From assembly GCF_000427405.1 (NCBI RefSeq), contig NZ_KE386491.1, positions 3,021,001 to 3,085,000 of the forward strand: a DNA stretch of 64,000 nt, in the 5' to 3' direction. The translations under genes were made by a program, and so were the position numbers. This DNA comes from Flectobacillus major DSM 103. Its GTDB lineage: Bacteria; Bacteroidota; Bacteroidia; Cytophagales; Spirosomataceae. Under the pieces are notes generated by a model. That model searched no databases. It was not told the origin of the DNA and saw nothing but the letters and a program-made list of their open reading frames with translations. The first letter of the stretch is position 1; each line of letters opens with the position of its first letter. Positions 37,601 through 45,192 of the stretch are shown piece after piece.

Positions 37601-40600
37601 GCTGATATTGGGACTATAACTTGTGCCTGTGGCCAATACCACCGTTGATGTTTGACTTGCATACCATTGAGCAACTTCTCCAGCACCACAAGTTGCACCT
37701 AAAGCTACAATACCAGTACCGCATCTTGCACTTGGTGTTACAATTGGAGTTGATGGAGTTGGGTTTACTGTCACGGCTATAGAAGCAGAAGATGAACAGC
37801 CATTATTTCCTGATACTGTAAGCGTATAAGTACCAGTAGTACTAGCACTAATATTTTGACTAGATGATGTAAAACCACCCGGCCCAGACCATGAATAACT
37901 CACACTAGGAGTTTCGACAGTCATCGAAATATCATCTAGCGCAAAATCATTTCCTCCTGAATTAGTATTCTCATTTCTAATTTCTAAAGTAATTGCAGTA
38001 TTAGTACCCGAATTCCATGTAGTTGTTAATTGTTGCCACAGACAAGTGGTGGCCGACAATGTTGCTGTTGTACCAACTTTCGTACCATTGATATATAGCG
38101 CTAACTGCGATGGCAAGGTTGATGAAATTGATGAAGCCCAAGCCGACAAACGATATGTTGTATTAGGATTCACAACTATTCTTTGAGACCATACTGTCAA
38201 GCTTGCAGTAACACCACCATCGGCTACGAATATATTTCCTGTACCTGCGGCTGTTCTATCCTGACATGCCGATGCCCAGTTAAAATATGAATTAGCATTT
38301 GTGACAATTCCATAAACACCATAACCGTTGTTCTGGTTGCCATAATTGGTTGTGAAGCCAACATTTCCTGCTGAAAAGTCACCATTATATACCAAATTAG
38401 GATTGGCAACGCTACCTGTTCCATTGATTTGAATTGGTACACCACAAGCTGAGGTATTGCCTCCTGAGGCTGTTGCTGTAACACCCGATACAGAACCATT
38501 AACAGTTAATGAAACAGCTTGCCTGATGCTTTCGCAAGAATTCAAGGTACAAGTAGCAAATAACGAAAATGAATTTGATTTTGATGTTGGGGTATAGCTT
38601 GCTCCTGTAGCTAGTGGAGTAGTCGAGCTTAATGACGAATACCATTTGACAGTACCTCCTGTACAACCTGTTGCTGTAAAGGTAGATGTTCCTGTACCAC
38701 AAATAGCAGCACTCGATACCGTTGGAGCTGGCGTGCAATCGGTTTCAGTTAAACACACATCGTCGATACCTACACCGTCGCCTTCTTCGTCACGAGGAGT
38801 AATATAAAACTCTAGGTAAGATGCTCCTAGTGGTGCTGTTATTTCTACACAGTATTGTTGCCAGCCCAAAGTTTCCCATTTGCCATCGGTATCGGCAGGC
38901 ACAACTTTGAGAATCTCGCCCGACGATAAAATACCCTGACTTCCATCGTTTCCATTTCTGAATTTATATTCAAAATACACATCTGCATTGCCTTGAACAC
39001 CCGATGGGTTGAAAGCCGCCATATAAGCACAGATGGTATATTTTTTACCAGGAGTAACAGGTAAGAATACTTGGTTTGAGTTATTGCTAAATACGACACA
39101 CTGATTGTAACGACCATAGATAAATCTGTCGCCAGAATTGGCATTTCCTGTTACACTTGCATCAATATAATATGCACCATTTTGGTTAGCATAGTCGTTT
39201 ACATTTGTTCCAATGCTCCAATTGGTCGGCGATGCTCCTCTATATATATCTGTATTAGTAGATGTACGAGTAATATATGAAGCTGGCGATGATTGAAAAT
39301 ACACAGGGAACTTTTTTCCTCCGTAAGTTCCGTTATCGTCTGTTTCAAAACTAGCATTAGTTACAAGGTTATTGGCACAAGGCGTAACAGTACAGTTATT
39401 TTTCAAAACTACCAAAACAGCATTTGATTCTGCTACAAAATCAGAACAGTTAGCTCTTTTGGCTGTTCTGATATAACAGGTTGTTTGCGTTATAGCTCCT
39501 GGTGTATATTCCGACGAAGTAGCTCCGCTAATGGCTGTATATTTATTTGACCCTGATACGTTGGTTGGACAAGCCCCATTTTCTAATGAAGTAGCTCTGT
39601 ACCATTGGTAACTAATACCCTGTCCTGTGTCGCCACCAGAAGGAAGAGTTACGTTGGCAATTTTAGCTGGAGTACTACTTACATTTTTGCACAATACCTG
39701 ATTGGCCCCAATAGTACCACCGCTTGTTAAGTTGTTACAAGTATTATTAACGGTTAAGCAAAGGTTATCTAGTTTTAGCCAGTCGCCACTTGCATAGCCT
39801 TCTACTCTCAAATAAGATGTTCCTATCGGAGCAACTCCATTTAATACATATTCTTTTAGTTTTGGTTGACCTGCAGGTACAATATCTACATCCCAGTCAA
39901 CCTGTGCTTCTACAAAACTCAATAATGTTCCAGCACTATTATAAAAAGCCAAACGATAACGGTGGTTATAGCTTGGTTCGTGAGTTCCTCCATAAGCCGA
40001 AAGCGTATAGGCTGTTCCTTCAGTAATATTATTTACTTTTTGCCACATAGCAGCACCACTACTCTTGGCATATAAATAAGCATTGTTAGCATCACAAACC
40101 TCAAACCCCGAACCTGTCGTTAATGTTGCCTCCGAGTTCCATTCCCAGTTGCGTGTTTTGTAACTAGCATCATAACCTGCTCTGTTTTCTTGTAATTCAA
40201 AACCAGAGTTTAATAACAAACCACCGGGGCAGTCACAAGTTACCGAGCTATAAGTACTACAGTTAAGTGTTGTACCAAAAGGTTGGTAGTGAACTTCGCC
40301 TTGATCGTGGTTGTAGTTCAAGCAAACGATTTGTCCTTCAATATTTCCAGAGCCTAATTTAGCCACATGCGAATACGGAGCGAATACTGTACCAATGATT
40401 GTTCCGCCACCATTCAGGTTGACTGTTGTTGTACTTCCGTTGACAAAGTTGAATAAGATATACTGACCTGCAGCATTAGGTACACCCGGAAAATTAGGGA
40501 TATTCCAGTTGTAAGTGGTTAAAGAACCCAGATCGACAGTAATAACCACTGGGTTGGTAGCCGAAGGTACAATACTAAATTTTATCTCATTGAAGTTGGC

Positions 40601-41338
40601 TAAGGTAGCAGCCGATATTTTGTAAAAATTAGTACGTCCTGCCGTAACATTAAATGTATAAGAATTAACAGATGTAGATACCGTAGTATTGGAACTACAG
40701 TTTTTATAAGTATCTGAATAGCTTCTCAATGTAGCAATAGTACCATTAAAATCGAATACATCGGCATTGATTGAAGCCTGTGTTTGGGTTGTCGACAGGT
40801 TAATACGGGGATTGGCATCCTGCGATGATGCAGACGAAGAGGTTAATCTAGTTGGGTTGGTAGCCCAGTATTTTGACGTGCTAAAATCTTTTATCTTCAC
40901 AAAGCCATTGCTGAGTACATTGATACCCGACCCTGCCTGATAATTCACATTTCCTTCTACAATCAATACTGTATTGTTGGCATCGCCAGAGGCTTTGAAT
41001 GTACCCGTCGAACTCATGGCAAGGGAAAAAGCTCCTTTGGTTGTTAAATTACCAGAAACAGCAAGCCCTCCGTTGAAGTCACCACTATTCACGGTGGCAT
41101 TACCATAAGAAAAGACATTGAAGCCTTGAATAGGAGTTAATGGATTTACCTGTGCATCAGATAAATAGGAAGCGAAAATTAAGGGTACGATAAAAAAATA
41201 CCAAAAGTTTGAGAACTTTCCTCTGGCATGATTTTTGAGGCCCGCAGATGGCTTCTTTTTTTGTTTTGAATTAGGCGTACACGTGTTGATAATGTACTCC
41301 CCTACTAGGGTGCGTAATGAAGCAGTAAAGTTTTTCAT
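31688..41338 (-). CDS. Giant surface adhesin with choice-of-anchor A, Ig-like repeats and two SdrD B-like domains
   Basis: 3216 residues from the ATG at 41338. A long polar N-terminus (about 41 residues, Lys/Arg-rich) precedes a hydrophobic signal core at about 42-62 (FWYFFIVPLIFASYLSDAQ). Then come: a choice-of-anchor A domain (about 64-370, NPLTPIQGFNVFSYGNATVN); three jelly-roll modules of carbohydrate-binding type (starting NSGFELQENRAG, NASFETDDNGTYGG and NGDFSAGNVGF); seven near-identical 88-residue Ig-like units (about 1200-1880, core WYASQTSTVVLATGTSYSPN); three Ig-like domains; two SdrD B-like domains (about 2140-2410, LGDLVWNDLNNNGIKDNGES and IGDYVWYDIDRDGIQNG); and nine Ig-like YxWSGPxGF domains. 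It ends in CECGPLICIPIAIQRIGR with no known T9SS domain. It probably mediates surface adhesion; the ligand is unknown. Confidence 0.9.
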   Translation of the reverse strand: MKNFTASLRTLVGEYIINTCTPNSKQKKKPSAGLKNHARGKFSNFWYFFIVPLIFASYLSDAQVNPLTPIQGFNVFSYGNATVNSGDFNGGLAVSGNLTTKGAFSLAMSSTGTFKASGDANNTVLIVEGNVNYQAGSGINVLSNGFVKIKDFSTSKYWATNPTRLTSSSASSQDANPRINLSTTQTQASINADVFDFNGTIATLRSYSDTYKNCSSNTTVSTSVNSYTFNVTAGRTNFYKISAATLANFNEIKFSIVPSATNPVVITVDLGSLTTYNWNIPNFPGVPNAAGQYILFNFVNGSTTTVNLNGGGTIIGTVFAPYSHVAKLGSGNIEGQIVCLNYNHDQGEVHYQPFGTTLNCSTYSSVTCDCPGGLLLNSGFELQENRAGYDASYKTRNWEWNSEATLTTGSGFEVCDANNAYLYAKSSGAAMWQKVNNITEGTAYTLSAYGGTHEPSYNHRYRLAFYNSAGTLLSFVEAQVDWDVDIVPAGQPKLKEYVLNGVAPIGTSYLRVEGYASGDWLKLDNLCLTVNNTCNNLTSGGTIGANQVLCKNVSSTPAKIANVTLPSGGDTGQGISYQWYRATSLENGACPTNVSGSNKYTAISGATSSEYTPGAITQTTCYIRTAKRANCSDFVAESNAVLVVLKNNCTVTPCANNLVTNASFETDDNGTYGGKKFPVYFQSSPASYITRTSTNTDIYRGASPTNWSIGTNVNDYANQNGAYYIDASVTGNANSGDRFIYGRYNQCVVFSNNSNQVFLPVTPGKKYTICAYMAAFNPSGVQGNADVYFEYKFRNGNDGSQGILSSGEILKVVPADTDGKWETLGWQQYCVEITAPLGASYLEFYITPRDEEGDGVGIDDVCLTETDCTPAPTVSSAAICGTGTSTFTATGCTGGTVKWYSSLSSTTPLATGASYTPTSKSNSFSLFATCTLNSCESIRQAVSLTVNGSVSGVTATASGGNTSACGVPIQINGTGSVANPNLVYNGDFSAGNVGFTTNYGNQNNGYGVYGIVTNANSYFNWASACQDRTAAGTGNIFVADGGVTASLTVWSQRIVVNPNTTYRLSAWASSISSTLPSQLALYINGTKVGTTATLSATTCLWQQLTTTWNSGTNTAITLEIRNENTNSGGNDFALDDISMTVETPSVSYSWSGPGGFTSSSQNISASTTGTYTLTVSGNNGCSSSASIAVTVNPTPSTPIVTPSARCGTGIVALGATCGAGEVAQWYASQTSTVVLATGTSYSPNISTTTTYYVACKNTTSNCETPTGSRQGVIGTVNPIPSSPSSGNVTNGSICGAGVVSLGASCGVGETVQWYASQTSTVVLATGTSYSPNISTTTTYYVACKSTTSNCETPTGSRQGVIGTVNPIPSSPSSGNVTNGSICGAGVVSLGATCGAGEVVQWYASQTSTVVLATGTSYSPNISTTTTYYVACKNTTSNCETPAGSRQGVIGTVNPIPSSPSSGNVTNGSICGAGVVSLGASCGVGEVVQWYASQTSTAVLATGTSYSPNISTTTTYYVACKNTTSNCETPTGSRQGVIGTVNPIPSSPSSGNVTNGSICGAGVVSLGASCGAGEVVQWYASQTSTVVLATGTSYSPNISTTTTYYVACKNTTSNCETPTGSRRGVTGTINPNLPSPSSSDVQGGSVCSTGVVSLSAVCSGGQTVQWYASQTSTAVLATGTSYSPNISTTTTYYVGCKDNTTGCETPTGSRQGVIGTVNPIPSAPVAGNITNGSICGAGVVSLGASCGVGETVQWYASQTSTVVLATGTSYSPNISTTTTYYVACKNTTSNCETSTGSRQGVIGTVNPIPSSPSSSNVQGGSVCGTGSLTLTANCNDANLTSVWYSSQTSTAVLATGNTYTVAVTANATYYVACKNIASSCETPAGNRRAVEVIYNDKPAPVAIGNSPICVGGTLNLSTSGGTTYSWDGPNGFNSTSATPVITNVALATSGIYTVTVAGAGGCAGTATVEVMVKAKPTVTATVIDGTVCTNSSILLNAAGTPAIGSTIASYDWTGPSTFASTSQNPTIPNAVEANEGFYTVKATDSFGCTATSQVFVWINPLPSATASSEGGNIICQGAPISLYANGAGIGGSYVWTGPAGSGFSSTIQNSTINNASPIHVGVYTVNITDANGCAAATTISITLDKCLRLGDLVWNDLNNNGIKDNGESGIAGVTVKLYRDTNNDGTPDGSALDTKITSSTGNYLFVGLEPDNYLVAIIAPAGYVSSTGKNGNTTGPYEGIDTPDPDDDINDDDNGSTVGLEIITKPVTLINFSEPTNDGDSDNNSNLTVDFGLFKPSKIGDYVWYDIDRDGIQNGTLTGVSGMKVTLTDALGNELATTTTSSTGYYLFDNLGLGDYKVVFDKTTLPPAYVFSPQNAGGDSTKDSDVDTDGKTGVISITVPGTINLTIDAGINCPAPNIAISADKNSYCAGSQIQLSTVVTGSPTVASYSWVGPAGFTSSVQNPVIASASTTQGGVYTLTVTANNACAATATATVNVVVYAQPTVAATVVTSQVCKGGIIELKGNGSGNSYGWSGPAGFSSTQQNPTITNVDEINEGVYTLTVKDGNICSASATVNVIVNPLPTVTATGGVVCAGLSTNLNAQGATSYAWSGPNGFTATGASPSVNIQGIYTVVGTNTNGCTATATASLTVNPAATITASNIEVCVGGVAKLVATGGSNYAWSGPNGFSSTIAEPIVANSASTSLSGVYTVVATTSLGCIGSATATLTVKENPVVTILGNTVICPAGQVTLSTNATGIYSWSGPNSFTATTSSVNVSNPGTYQVSVTNNGCSAVGTIALTTETFSLAAFASPNITCTGGTINLRVNATVGSGIKSYAWSGPAGFTSTQATPTLNNVVVASSGVYTVSVEGNSGCASTATVNVTVQPIPTVNNTVGFCQGSKAVLSVNNYTSYLWNTGSTASSIEVTNSGIYTVTVIDINGCISFGSFNVTENPKPTATITGATAFCSYTSTDLTINSGVSGQTYSWTGPNGFSSTSQTITATEAGNYVVKVISDKGCEATTSVSVTKNTTTATATGGSTCEEGSITLTATGGTSYSWTGPNGFTSTAQNPQLTHLPKAGQGVYEVTVNNNGCTATATSSVTVYEKPVFVPVLANSTCNNNTPANNGYIKIIGFDTINKYDIVEGSTYTGGKTFANATVIPSNGMLLSNITNPTTDKTYTIRVFNTNNCFTDKTVTIQAVTCECGPLICIPIAIQRIGR
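35700..37740 (-). repeat. In-frame 264-bp tandem repeats within the giant adhesin
   Basis: A marker word (cacctYgacgactgcc) recurs at 35941, 36205, 36469, 36733, 36997, 37261 and 37525, exactly 264 nt apart each time, equal to 88 codons. Seven units carry the sequence WYASQTST and are nearly identical at DNA level, with one more diverged unit on the carboxy-terminal side. Absence of indels points to recent expansion or gene conversion. Confidence 0.95.
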
Positions 41339-42265
41339 TGGGGAAACTTTATTGATTTTAAGCGGCGGATATAGGAAAAAATTTATATTCCAGTTTGAAC
41401 ACAAACTGAACTGATAACTGCATTGATGCAATTAGCTCGTAGAAATTTGGCGGGAAATACGAATAGTAATTACTAAAAAAACTATAGCAAGAAAACCCGT
41501 TTTGTTGGCATATAAAACAGCATGACTATAATCTTTTTACATCAAAGACAGCTAGGATATACAAAGCTAAAATAGCTCAAGACTGTTAGCGGGCGGAAGT
41601 CTTGAATGATAAACCTGTTTTTTTTGATTTTAACTACTGAAAATTTGATTTGAAGGCAAGGTGGCGTTCCTTACTTAGGCAAAACAATACAAAAAAATGA
41701 TAGTTTTTTATGGAAATATCTCTGGGGCGGCTGAGGTATTTTCCTATGATTTGTTACAAAATTATGAAGCGGCTTTGGTAACAATCATACAGTAATAAAC
41801 ATCTTAAAACTAAATTATGGCTCTGTTGTTGTCGGCGAACAACCGCAGATTCTAACATACTTTGAATCCTATAAAATTGTACAAGAATGTTTGCGGCATT
41901 GTACTTTTACGGATTCCTTAATTTTTTAATGATTATGTCTAATAATAAACCTCTTTAATATAAGCCAAAATCATGCCAAAATCATATTGCTGATGTATCA
42001 CTTTTTTTTAACTTTTTAAACGTTTTTTTTTATTTCTTTGGTTTCTTCGCAAATTATAGAGCCTTACCCTATCTATCAATAGCATATAGTTGATTTATCA
42101 ATCAACTATATGCTATTGATGTGTTTCATAAAATACTTTCAAACACTCCATTTTTTAACATACTCAACCCAACGGATGTAATCGTATCCAAAACAATTCG
42201 ATACATCTAAGGTTTTAGTTATTCCGTAGTTTATTGAATCTTATCACATTCAATTCTTCCTCAAA
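41339..42265. other. Long divergent intergenic region upstream of the adhesin
   Basis: About 930 nt, very AT-rich, between the divergent starts of the giant adhesin and the GDSL lipoprotein. It holds a short palindrome CAGTTTG/CAAACTG (41391-41408), an 11-bp direct repeat gccaaaatcat (41964-41985), homopolymer T runs around 42000-42035, and the 21-bp hairpin at 42075-42120. No gene was recognised. Its length fits a regulated adhesin promoter, but no TAnnTTTG box was found close to the adhesin start. Confidence 0.5.
42075..42120. repeat. Perfect 21-bp inverted repeat with 4-nt spacer
   Basis: 42075-42095 and 42100-42120 are perfect reverse complements around TATC. No T tract follows on either strand, and it lies about 145 nt upstream of a start codon, so it does not look like a terminator. 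It may be an operator, a recombination site or an RNA structure; the sequence does not decide. Confidence 0.85.
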
Positions 42266-42982
42266 ATGTCACGACAATTTATTTCTTTTTTTTATATATT
42301 AGCCTGTCTATCATGTGCTAATACCGAACCATCTACGGTTATGCCTAGCACTTTACCCAATCCTATGAACAACCCTATTTTACCCAAAACTTTTTTAGCC
42401 CTTGGCGACTCCTATACCATTGGCGAAAGTGTACCCGAAAACGACCGTTGGAGCGTTCAGCTTATCAAGCTACTTAGCAGTGATTTTCAAATTACACAAC
42501 ACGATATTGTTGCTAGAACAGGCTGGACTACCGACGAATTGATGCTTGGGATTCAGTCCAGAAATTTGACAGGAACATACGACATGGTATCGCTATTGAT
42601 TGGTGTTAATAACCAGTACCGAGGCCGTAGCTTGGAACAGTACCGAACACAGTTTAGAGAGCTGCTTGTTATTAGTACTCGTTTTGCAGGCAATAATGCC
42701 CAAAAAGTAATGGTTCTTTCGATTCCTGATTGGGGGGTAACGCCATTTGCTAGCACCTTGAACAGAAATAAGATTGCTGATGAAATAGACGCTTTTAATA
42801 GAGTTGCATTGGAAGAATGCCAAAAAATGGGTATTGTTTATATTGACATTACCCAAATATCACGCACACACAATGGCGACCCAAGTATGATAGCCTCTGA
42901 CCAGTTGCATTTTTCGGGCAAAATGTATGCTTTGTGGGCAAGCCAAGCCTTGGATGCTGCCAAGGGGATTTTGAAAAAATAA
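42266..42982 (+). CDS. SGNH/GDSL-family hydrolase lipoprotein
   Basis: 238 residues, predicted lipoprotein (lipobox CLSC near residue 17). The SGNH esterase blocks are visible: block I TFLALGDSYTIGES with the nucleophile Ser, a block II-like glycine in VARTGWTTDEL, block III LIGVNNQYRG with the Asn, and block V ASDQLHFSGKMY with the catalytic Asp and His. It is probably an exported esterase or lipase-type enzyme; the substrate is unknown. It is monocistronic and ends in a strong hairpin shared with the convergent HupE-like gene. Confidence 0.92.
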   Translation: MSRQFISFFYILACLSCANTEPSTVMPSTLPNPMNNPILPKTFLALGDSYTIGESVPENDRWSVQLIKLLSSDFQITQHDIVARTGWTTDELMLGIQSRNLTGTYDMVSLLIGVNNQYRGRSLEQYRTQFRELLVISTRFAGNNAQKVMVLSIPDWGVTPFASTLNRNKIADEIDAFNRVALEECQKMGIVYIDITQISRTHNGDPSMIASDQLHFSGKMYALWASQALDAAKGILKK

Positions 42983-42986
42983 TTAT

Positions 42987-43028
42987 CAACATAAGGCCGT
43001 AACATCAATAAATTACGGCCTTATGTTG
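42987..43028. terminator. Bidirectional terminator between the GDSL and HupE-like genes
   Basis: A 16-bp perfect stem, CAACATAAGGCCGTAA with its complement, around a 10-nt loop. It begins 5 nt after the GDSL stop and ends 8 nt before the HupE-like stop. Confidence 0.75.
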
Positions 43029-43035
43029 GTAATGG

Positions 43036-43647
43036 CTACTGCCCTGTTAGCTCTGCAAAATAATCGGCATTAACGATGAGTGTTAGTGATATGCCAGCTA
43101 CAACTCCTGATAGTATCAATGTCCAGTCATGTTTTTTGGCCTTGAATATTTCTAAAACGATAAAACTTACCATTAAGGCTATCAATACAATCAATAACTG
43201 CCCCACTTCTAAGCCTAAGTTAAATGCCAATAGGGGTTTCCAAAGACTCTCCTCTTTTCCGAGTAGGCTACGCAAATAGTTGGAGAAGCCCATTCCATGA
43301 ATCAAACCAAACAACATTGCCATTGGATAACGTAGTTTAGACGATGCTTCTTTGGCTGTGCGGATGTCTGTTGATTTATGAAAAAAATTGAGAATACAGG
43401 TTAATACAATCGTTATGGGAATCAAAAATTCAATAACATCGGTACGATAGGTAATTAATTGTAGCGTAGCAAGAGCCAATGTAATCGAATGCCCAATCGT
43501 AAAAGCCGTTACTAAAACAGCTACTTTTTTCCAATCGCTTATTCTATAAACAGCACACAGAGCTATTACAAACAAAATATGGTCGTAGCCTTTAACATCG
43601 GTAATGTGTTGATAACCAAGCTGGAGGAATAATGAAAAATCAGACAT
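43036..43647 (-). CDS. HupE/UreJ-family membrane protein
   Basis: 203 residues from the ATG at 43647. The longer frame to 43701 is rejected because it would run into the promoter box at 43701-43708. About six membrane helices carry the family's His motifs: GYQHITDVKGYDHILFVIAL near the start, FTIGHSITLALA, and FGLIHGMGFSNYL. HupE/UreJ proteins are metal (nickel or cobalt) permease-like proteins found with hydrogenases and ureases. Neither enzyme is encoded nearby, and this branch is widespread in Bacteroidota with unknown substrate. Confidence 0.82.
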   Translation of the reverse strand: MSDFSLFLQLGYQHITDVKGYDHILFVIALCAVYRISDWKKVAVLVTAFTIGHSITLALATLQLITYRTDVIEFLIPITIVLTCILNFFHKSTDIRTAKEASSKLRYPMAMLFGLIHGMGFSNYLRSLLGKEESLWKPLLAFNLGLEVGQLLIVLIALMVSFIVLEIFKAKKHDWTLILSGVVAGISLTLIVNADYFAELTGQ

Positions 43648-43700
43648 GAGACAGTTATTAAATAAGATTAAATAGTTTGTTTGAGTATGAATATTAACCA

Positions 43701-43708
43701 CAAATTTA
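43701..43708 (-). promoter_or_regulatory. Putative -7 box (TAAATTTG) for the HupE-like gene
   Basis: The reverse complement is TAAATTTG, 54 nt upstream of the start at 43647. Its position helps decide that start. Confidence 0.45.
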
Positions 43709-44072
43709 ATGCAATTTCCCTAACAAAGTAACGATGCGTTTTGAACACTATTGGCAAAAACAAAATCTTGAAAAATAATATACGCTATTGTTGCTCGATG
43801 CTGCATTGATTTTCCTCTAAATGTAGATGTTCATTGGTGTCGTAAAAAGTTTTTTATTCAAAGTGTTGATGGGTGTATCCATATTAAAAAAGCGATTTTT
43901 AGGACAAAAGCTACTACGTTTCGCCTCAAATGTTCATGTTTTAACCCCCGCTTGATTTATACTTTACAATCAATTAACAATCAAGTATTTACTACAAAAA
44001 CCATCTATGATTTGCTGAGAAACTTCAGGAAAAAAGCTGATATTTATAACCTCTTAGCCAAGAGATAAAAGT

Positions 44073-44080
44073 TACTTTTG
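44073..44080 (+). promoter_or_regulatory. Putative -7 box (TACTTTTG) for the UspA gene
   Basis: TACTTTTG matches the consensus and lies 29 nt before the ATG at 44109. Confidence 0.5.
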
Positions 44081-44108
44081 TGTATCAAATAAATCTCATA
44101 TACAAACC

Positions 44109-44933
44109 ATGAACAATATCCTTATTGCTACCGACTATTCAGAGAATGCCGAAAAAGCATTACAATATGCTATTTTGTTGGGTAAAGCTTACCAAGCAAA
44201 AATCTATATTATTCATACTTATTTGCCTCGCTTTGTAGAACCAGGCATATATGCCAATGCCGAAATCATGCAGCAGTCGCTCAACGAACAGCACGATGCC
44301 TACCAAGCCAAGCTTGTGCCTTTGGCCAATCAGGTAGAAGAGGCTGGCTTAGTATGTGAGGCTATCCTAGAATTGAATGATGTGGTATCGGGGGTATTCG
44401 ATGCCATTGAGAAATACGATATTGATTTATTGGTAATGGGCAGAACAGGTTCGGGTGGTTTTCTTAACAAACTGATAGGTAGCAACGCTGCTCATATCAC
44501 AGCCAAATCTAAAATTCCTGTATTAGCCATTCCTCATCAAGTAGAAAAAGTAGCTATTGAAAAAATCTTATATGCTACCCAATTAGAATTTGATGAAAAC
44601 CATATTCTTTCACAAGTTTTTGAGATTGCACATAAGCTCAAGGCTGAAGTAAATCTTACCAAGGTAAACGCTTCTTTTGAACCTGATATTCAGTCAGACA
44701 AACAGTTTATCGACCAAATTAATACGGCTTTTGTCAAAGAAAACTTTGTGATTGATACTATCACGGCCGACAGCGTTACAGAAGGTGTTTTTAGGGCTGC
44801 TGCCACACATCAATCCGACCTCATTGTATTAGCGGCTCATCATCGTAATTTTTTGAGCCAACTAATAGATCCTAGCAAATCAAAGCAAGTTATTATTAGC
44901 TCACATTTGCCAGTTCTTACTTTTCAGTGCTAA
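44109..44933 (+). CDS. Universal stress protein with two UspA domains
   Basis: 274 residues with two tandem Usp folds, the common length for Bacteroidota UspA proteins. The first domain starts ILIATDYSENAEKALQYAIL and contains the ATP-binding-type motif VMGRTGSGGFLNKLIGSNA. The second (from about residue 145) starts KILYATQLEFDENHILSQVF and ends LIVLAAHHRNFLSQLI, with a degenerate nucleotide motif. It probably acts in the cytoplasm in stress or starvation adaptation; a specific partner cannot be inferred. It is a single gene followed by repeat copy 2. Confidence 0.93.
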   Translation: MNNILIATDYSENAEKALQYAILLGKAYQAKIYIIHTYLPRFVEPGIYANAEIMQQSLNEQHDAYQAKLVPLANQVEEAGLVCEAILELNDVVSGVFDAIEKYDIDLLVMGRTGSGGFLNKLIGSNAAHITAKSKIPVLAIPHQVEKVAIEKILYATQLEFDENHILSQVFEIAHKLKAEVNLTKVNASFEPDIQSDKQFIDQINTAFVKENFVIDTITADSVTEGVFRAAATHQSDLIVLAAHHRNFLSQLIDPSKSKQVIISSHLPVLTFQC

Positions 44934-45034
44934 AACATGAGTCGTCCCGAATTGAGTGAATAGCGATTGAGTAATTATTCTTTATGTATAATTTGCAGTA
45001 ATAAAGACGTAAGATTTTGTGCCTAAAAATATGC

Positions 45035-45191
45035 GTCATCCCGCATTTTGGGATAATTGACAATAGAAACCTCTTGTTAGTATTTATTAAAAAATGTACA
45101 TAATTGTTAGGCATTTATTGACTATTAATCAAAGAAGGCGGTCGAAATTAGTTTTTCGACCGCCTTCTTTATTCTAAATACTCGGGATGAC
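45035..45191 (-). repeat. Dispersed 157-bp inverted-repeat element, copy 2 (reverse orientation)
   Basis: Bounded by GTCATCCC (45035-45042) and GGGATGAC (45184-45191), it has the same 157-nt length as copy 1 at 10073-10229 and aligns with its reverse complement over most of its length, including a 25-nt identical block (45106-45130). It contains a 17-bp hairpin (45131-45147 with 45154-45170). It ends 1 nt from the bioA stop codon and lies between convergent genes, as copy 1 does. A further partial terminus, GTCGTCCCG, lies at 44941-44949. Confidence 0.8.
45131..45170. terminator. Bidirectional terminator-like hairpin inside repeat copy 2
   Basis: A perfect 17-bp stem with the 6-nt loop TTAGTT, A-rich before and T-rich after. 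It should stop transcription from uspA and bioA. Confidence 0.7.
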
Positions 45192-45192
45192 A

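Larger units (their letters stand above)
43648..44108. other. Divergent intergenic region
   Basis: About 460 nt between the HupE-like and UspA genes. It contains one TAnnTTTG box for each direction (43701-43708 on minus, 44073-44080 on plus). Nothing else was recognised. Confidence 0.5.

Noticed and set aside
35700-37740. Regularly spaced repeats that might suggest a CRISPR array
   Set aside because: Units are 264 nt, in frame, contiguous and translated as part of one protein; there are no unique spacers.
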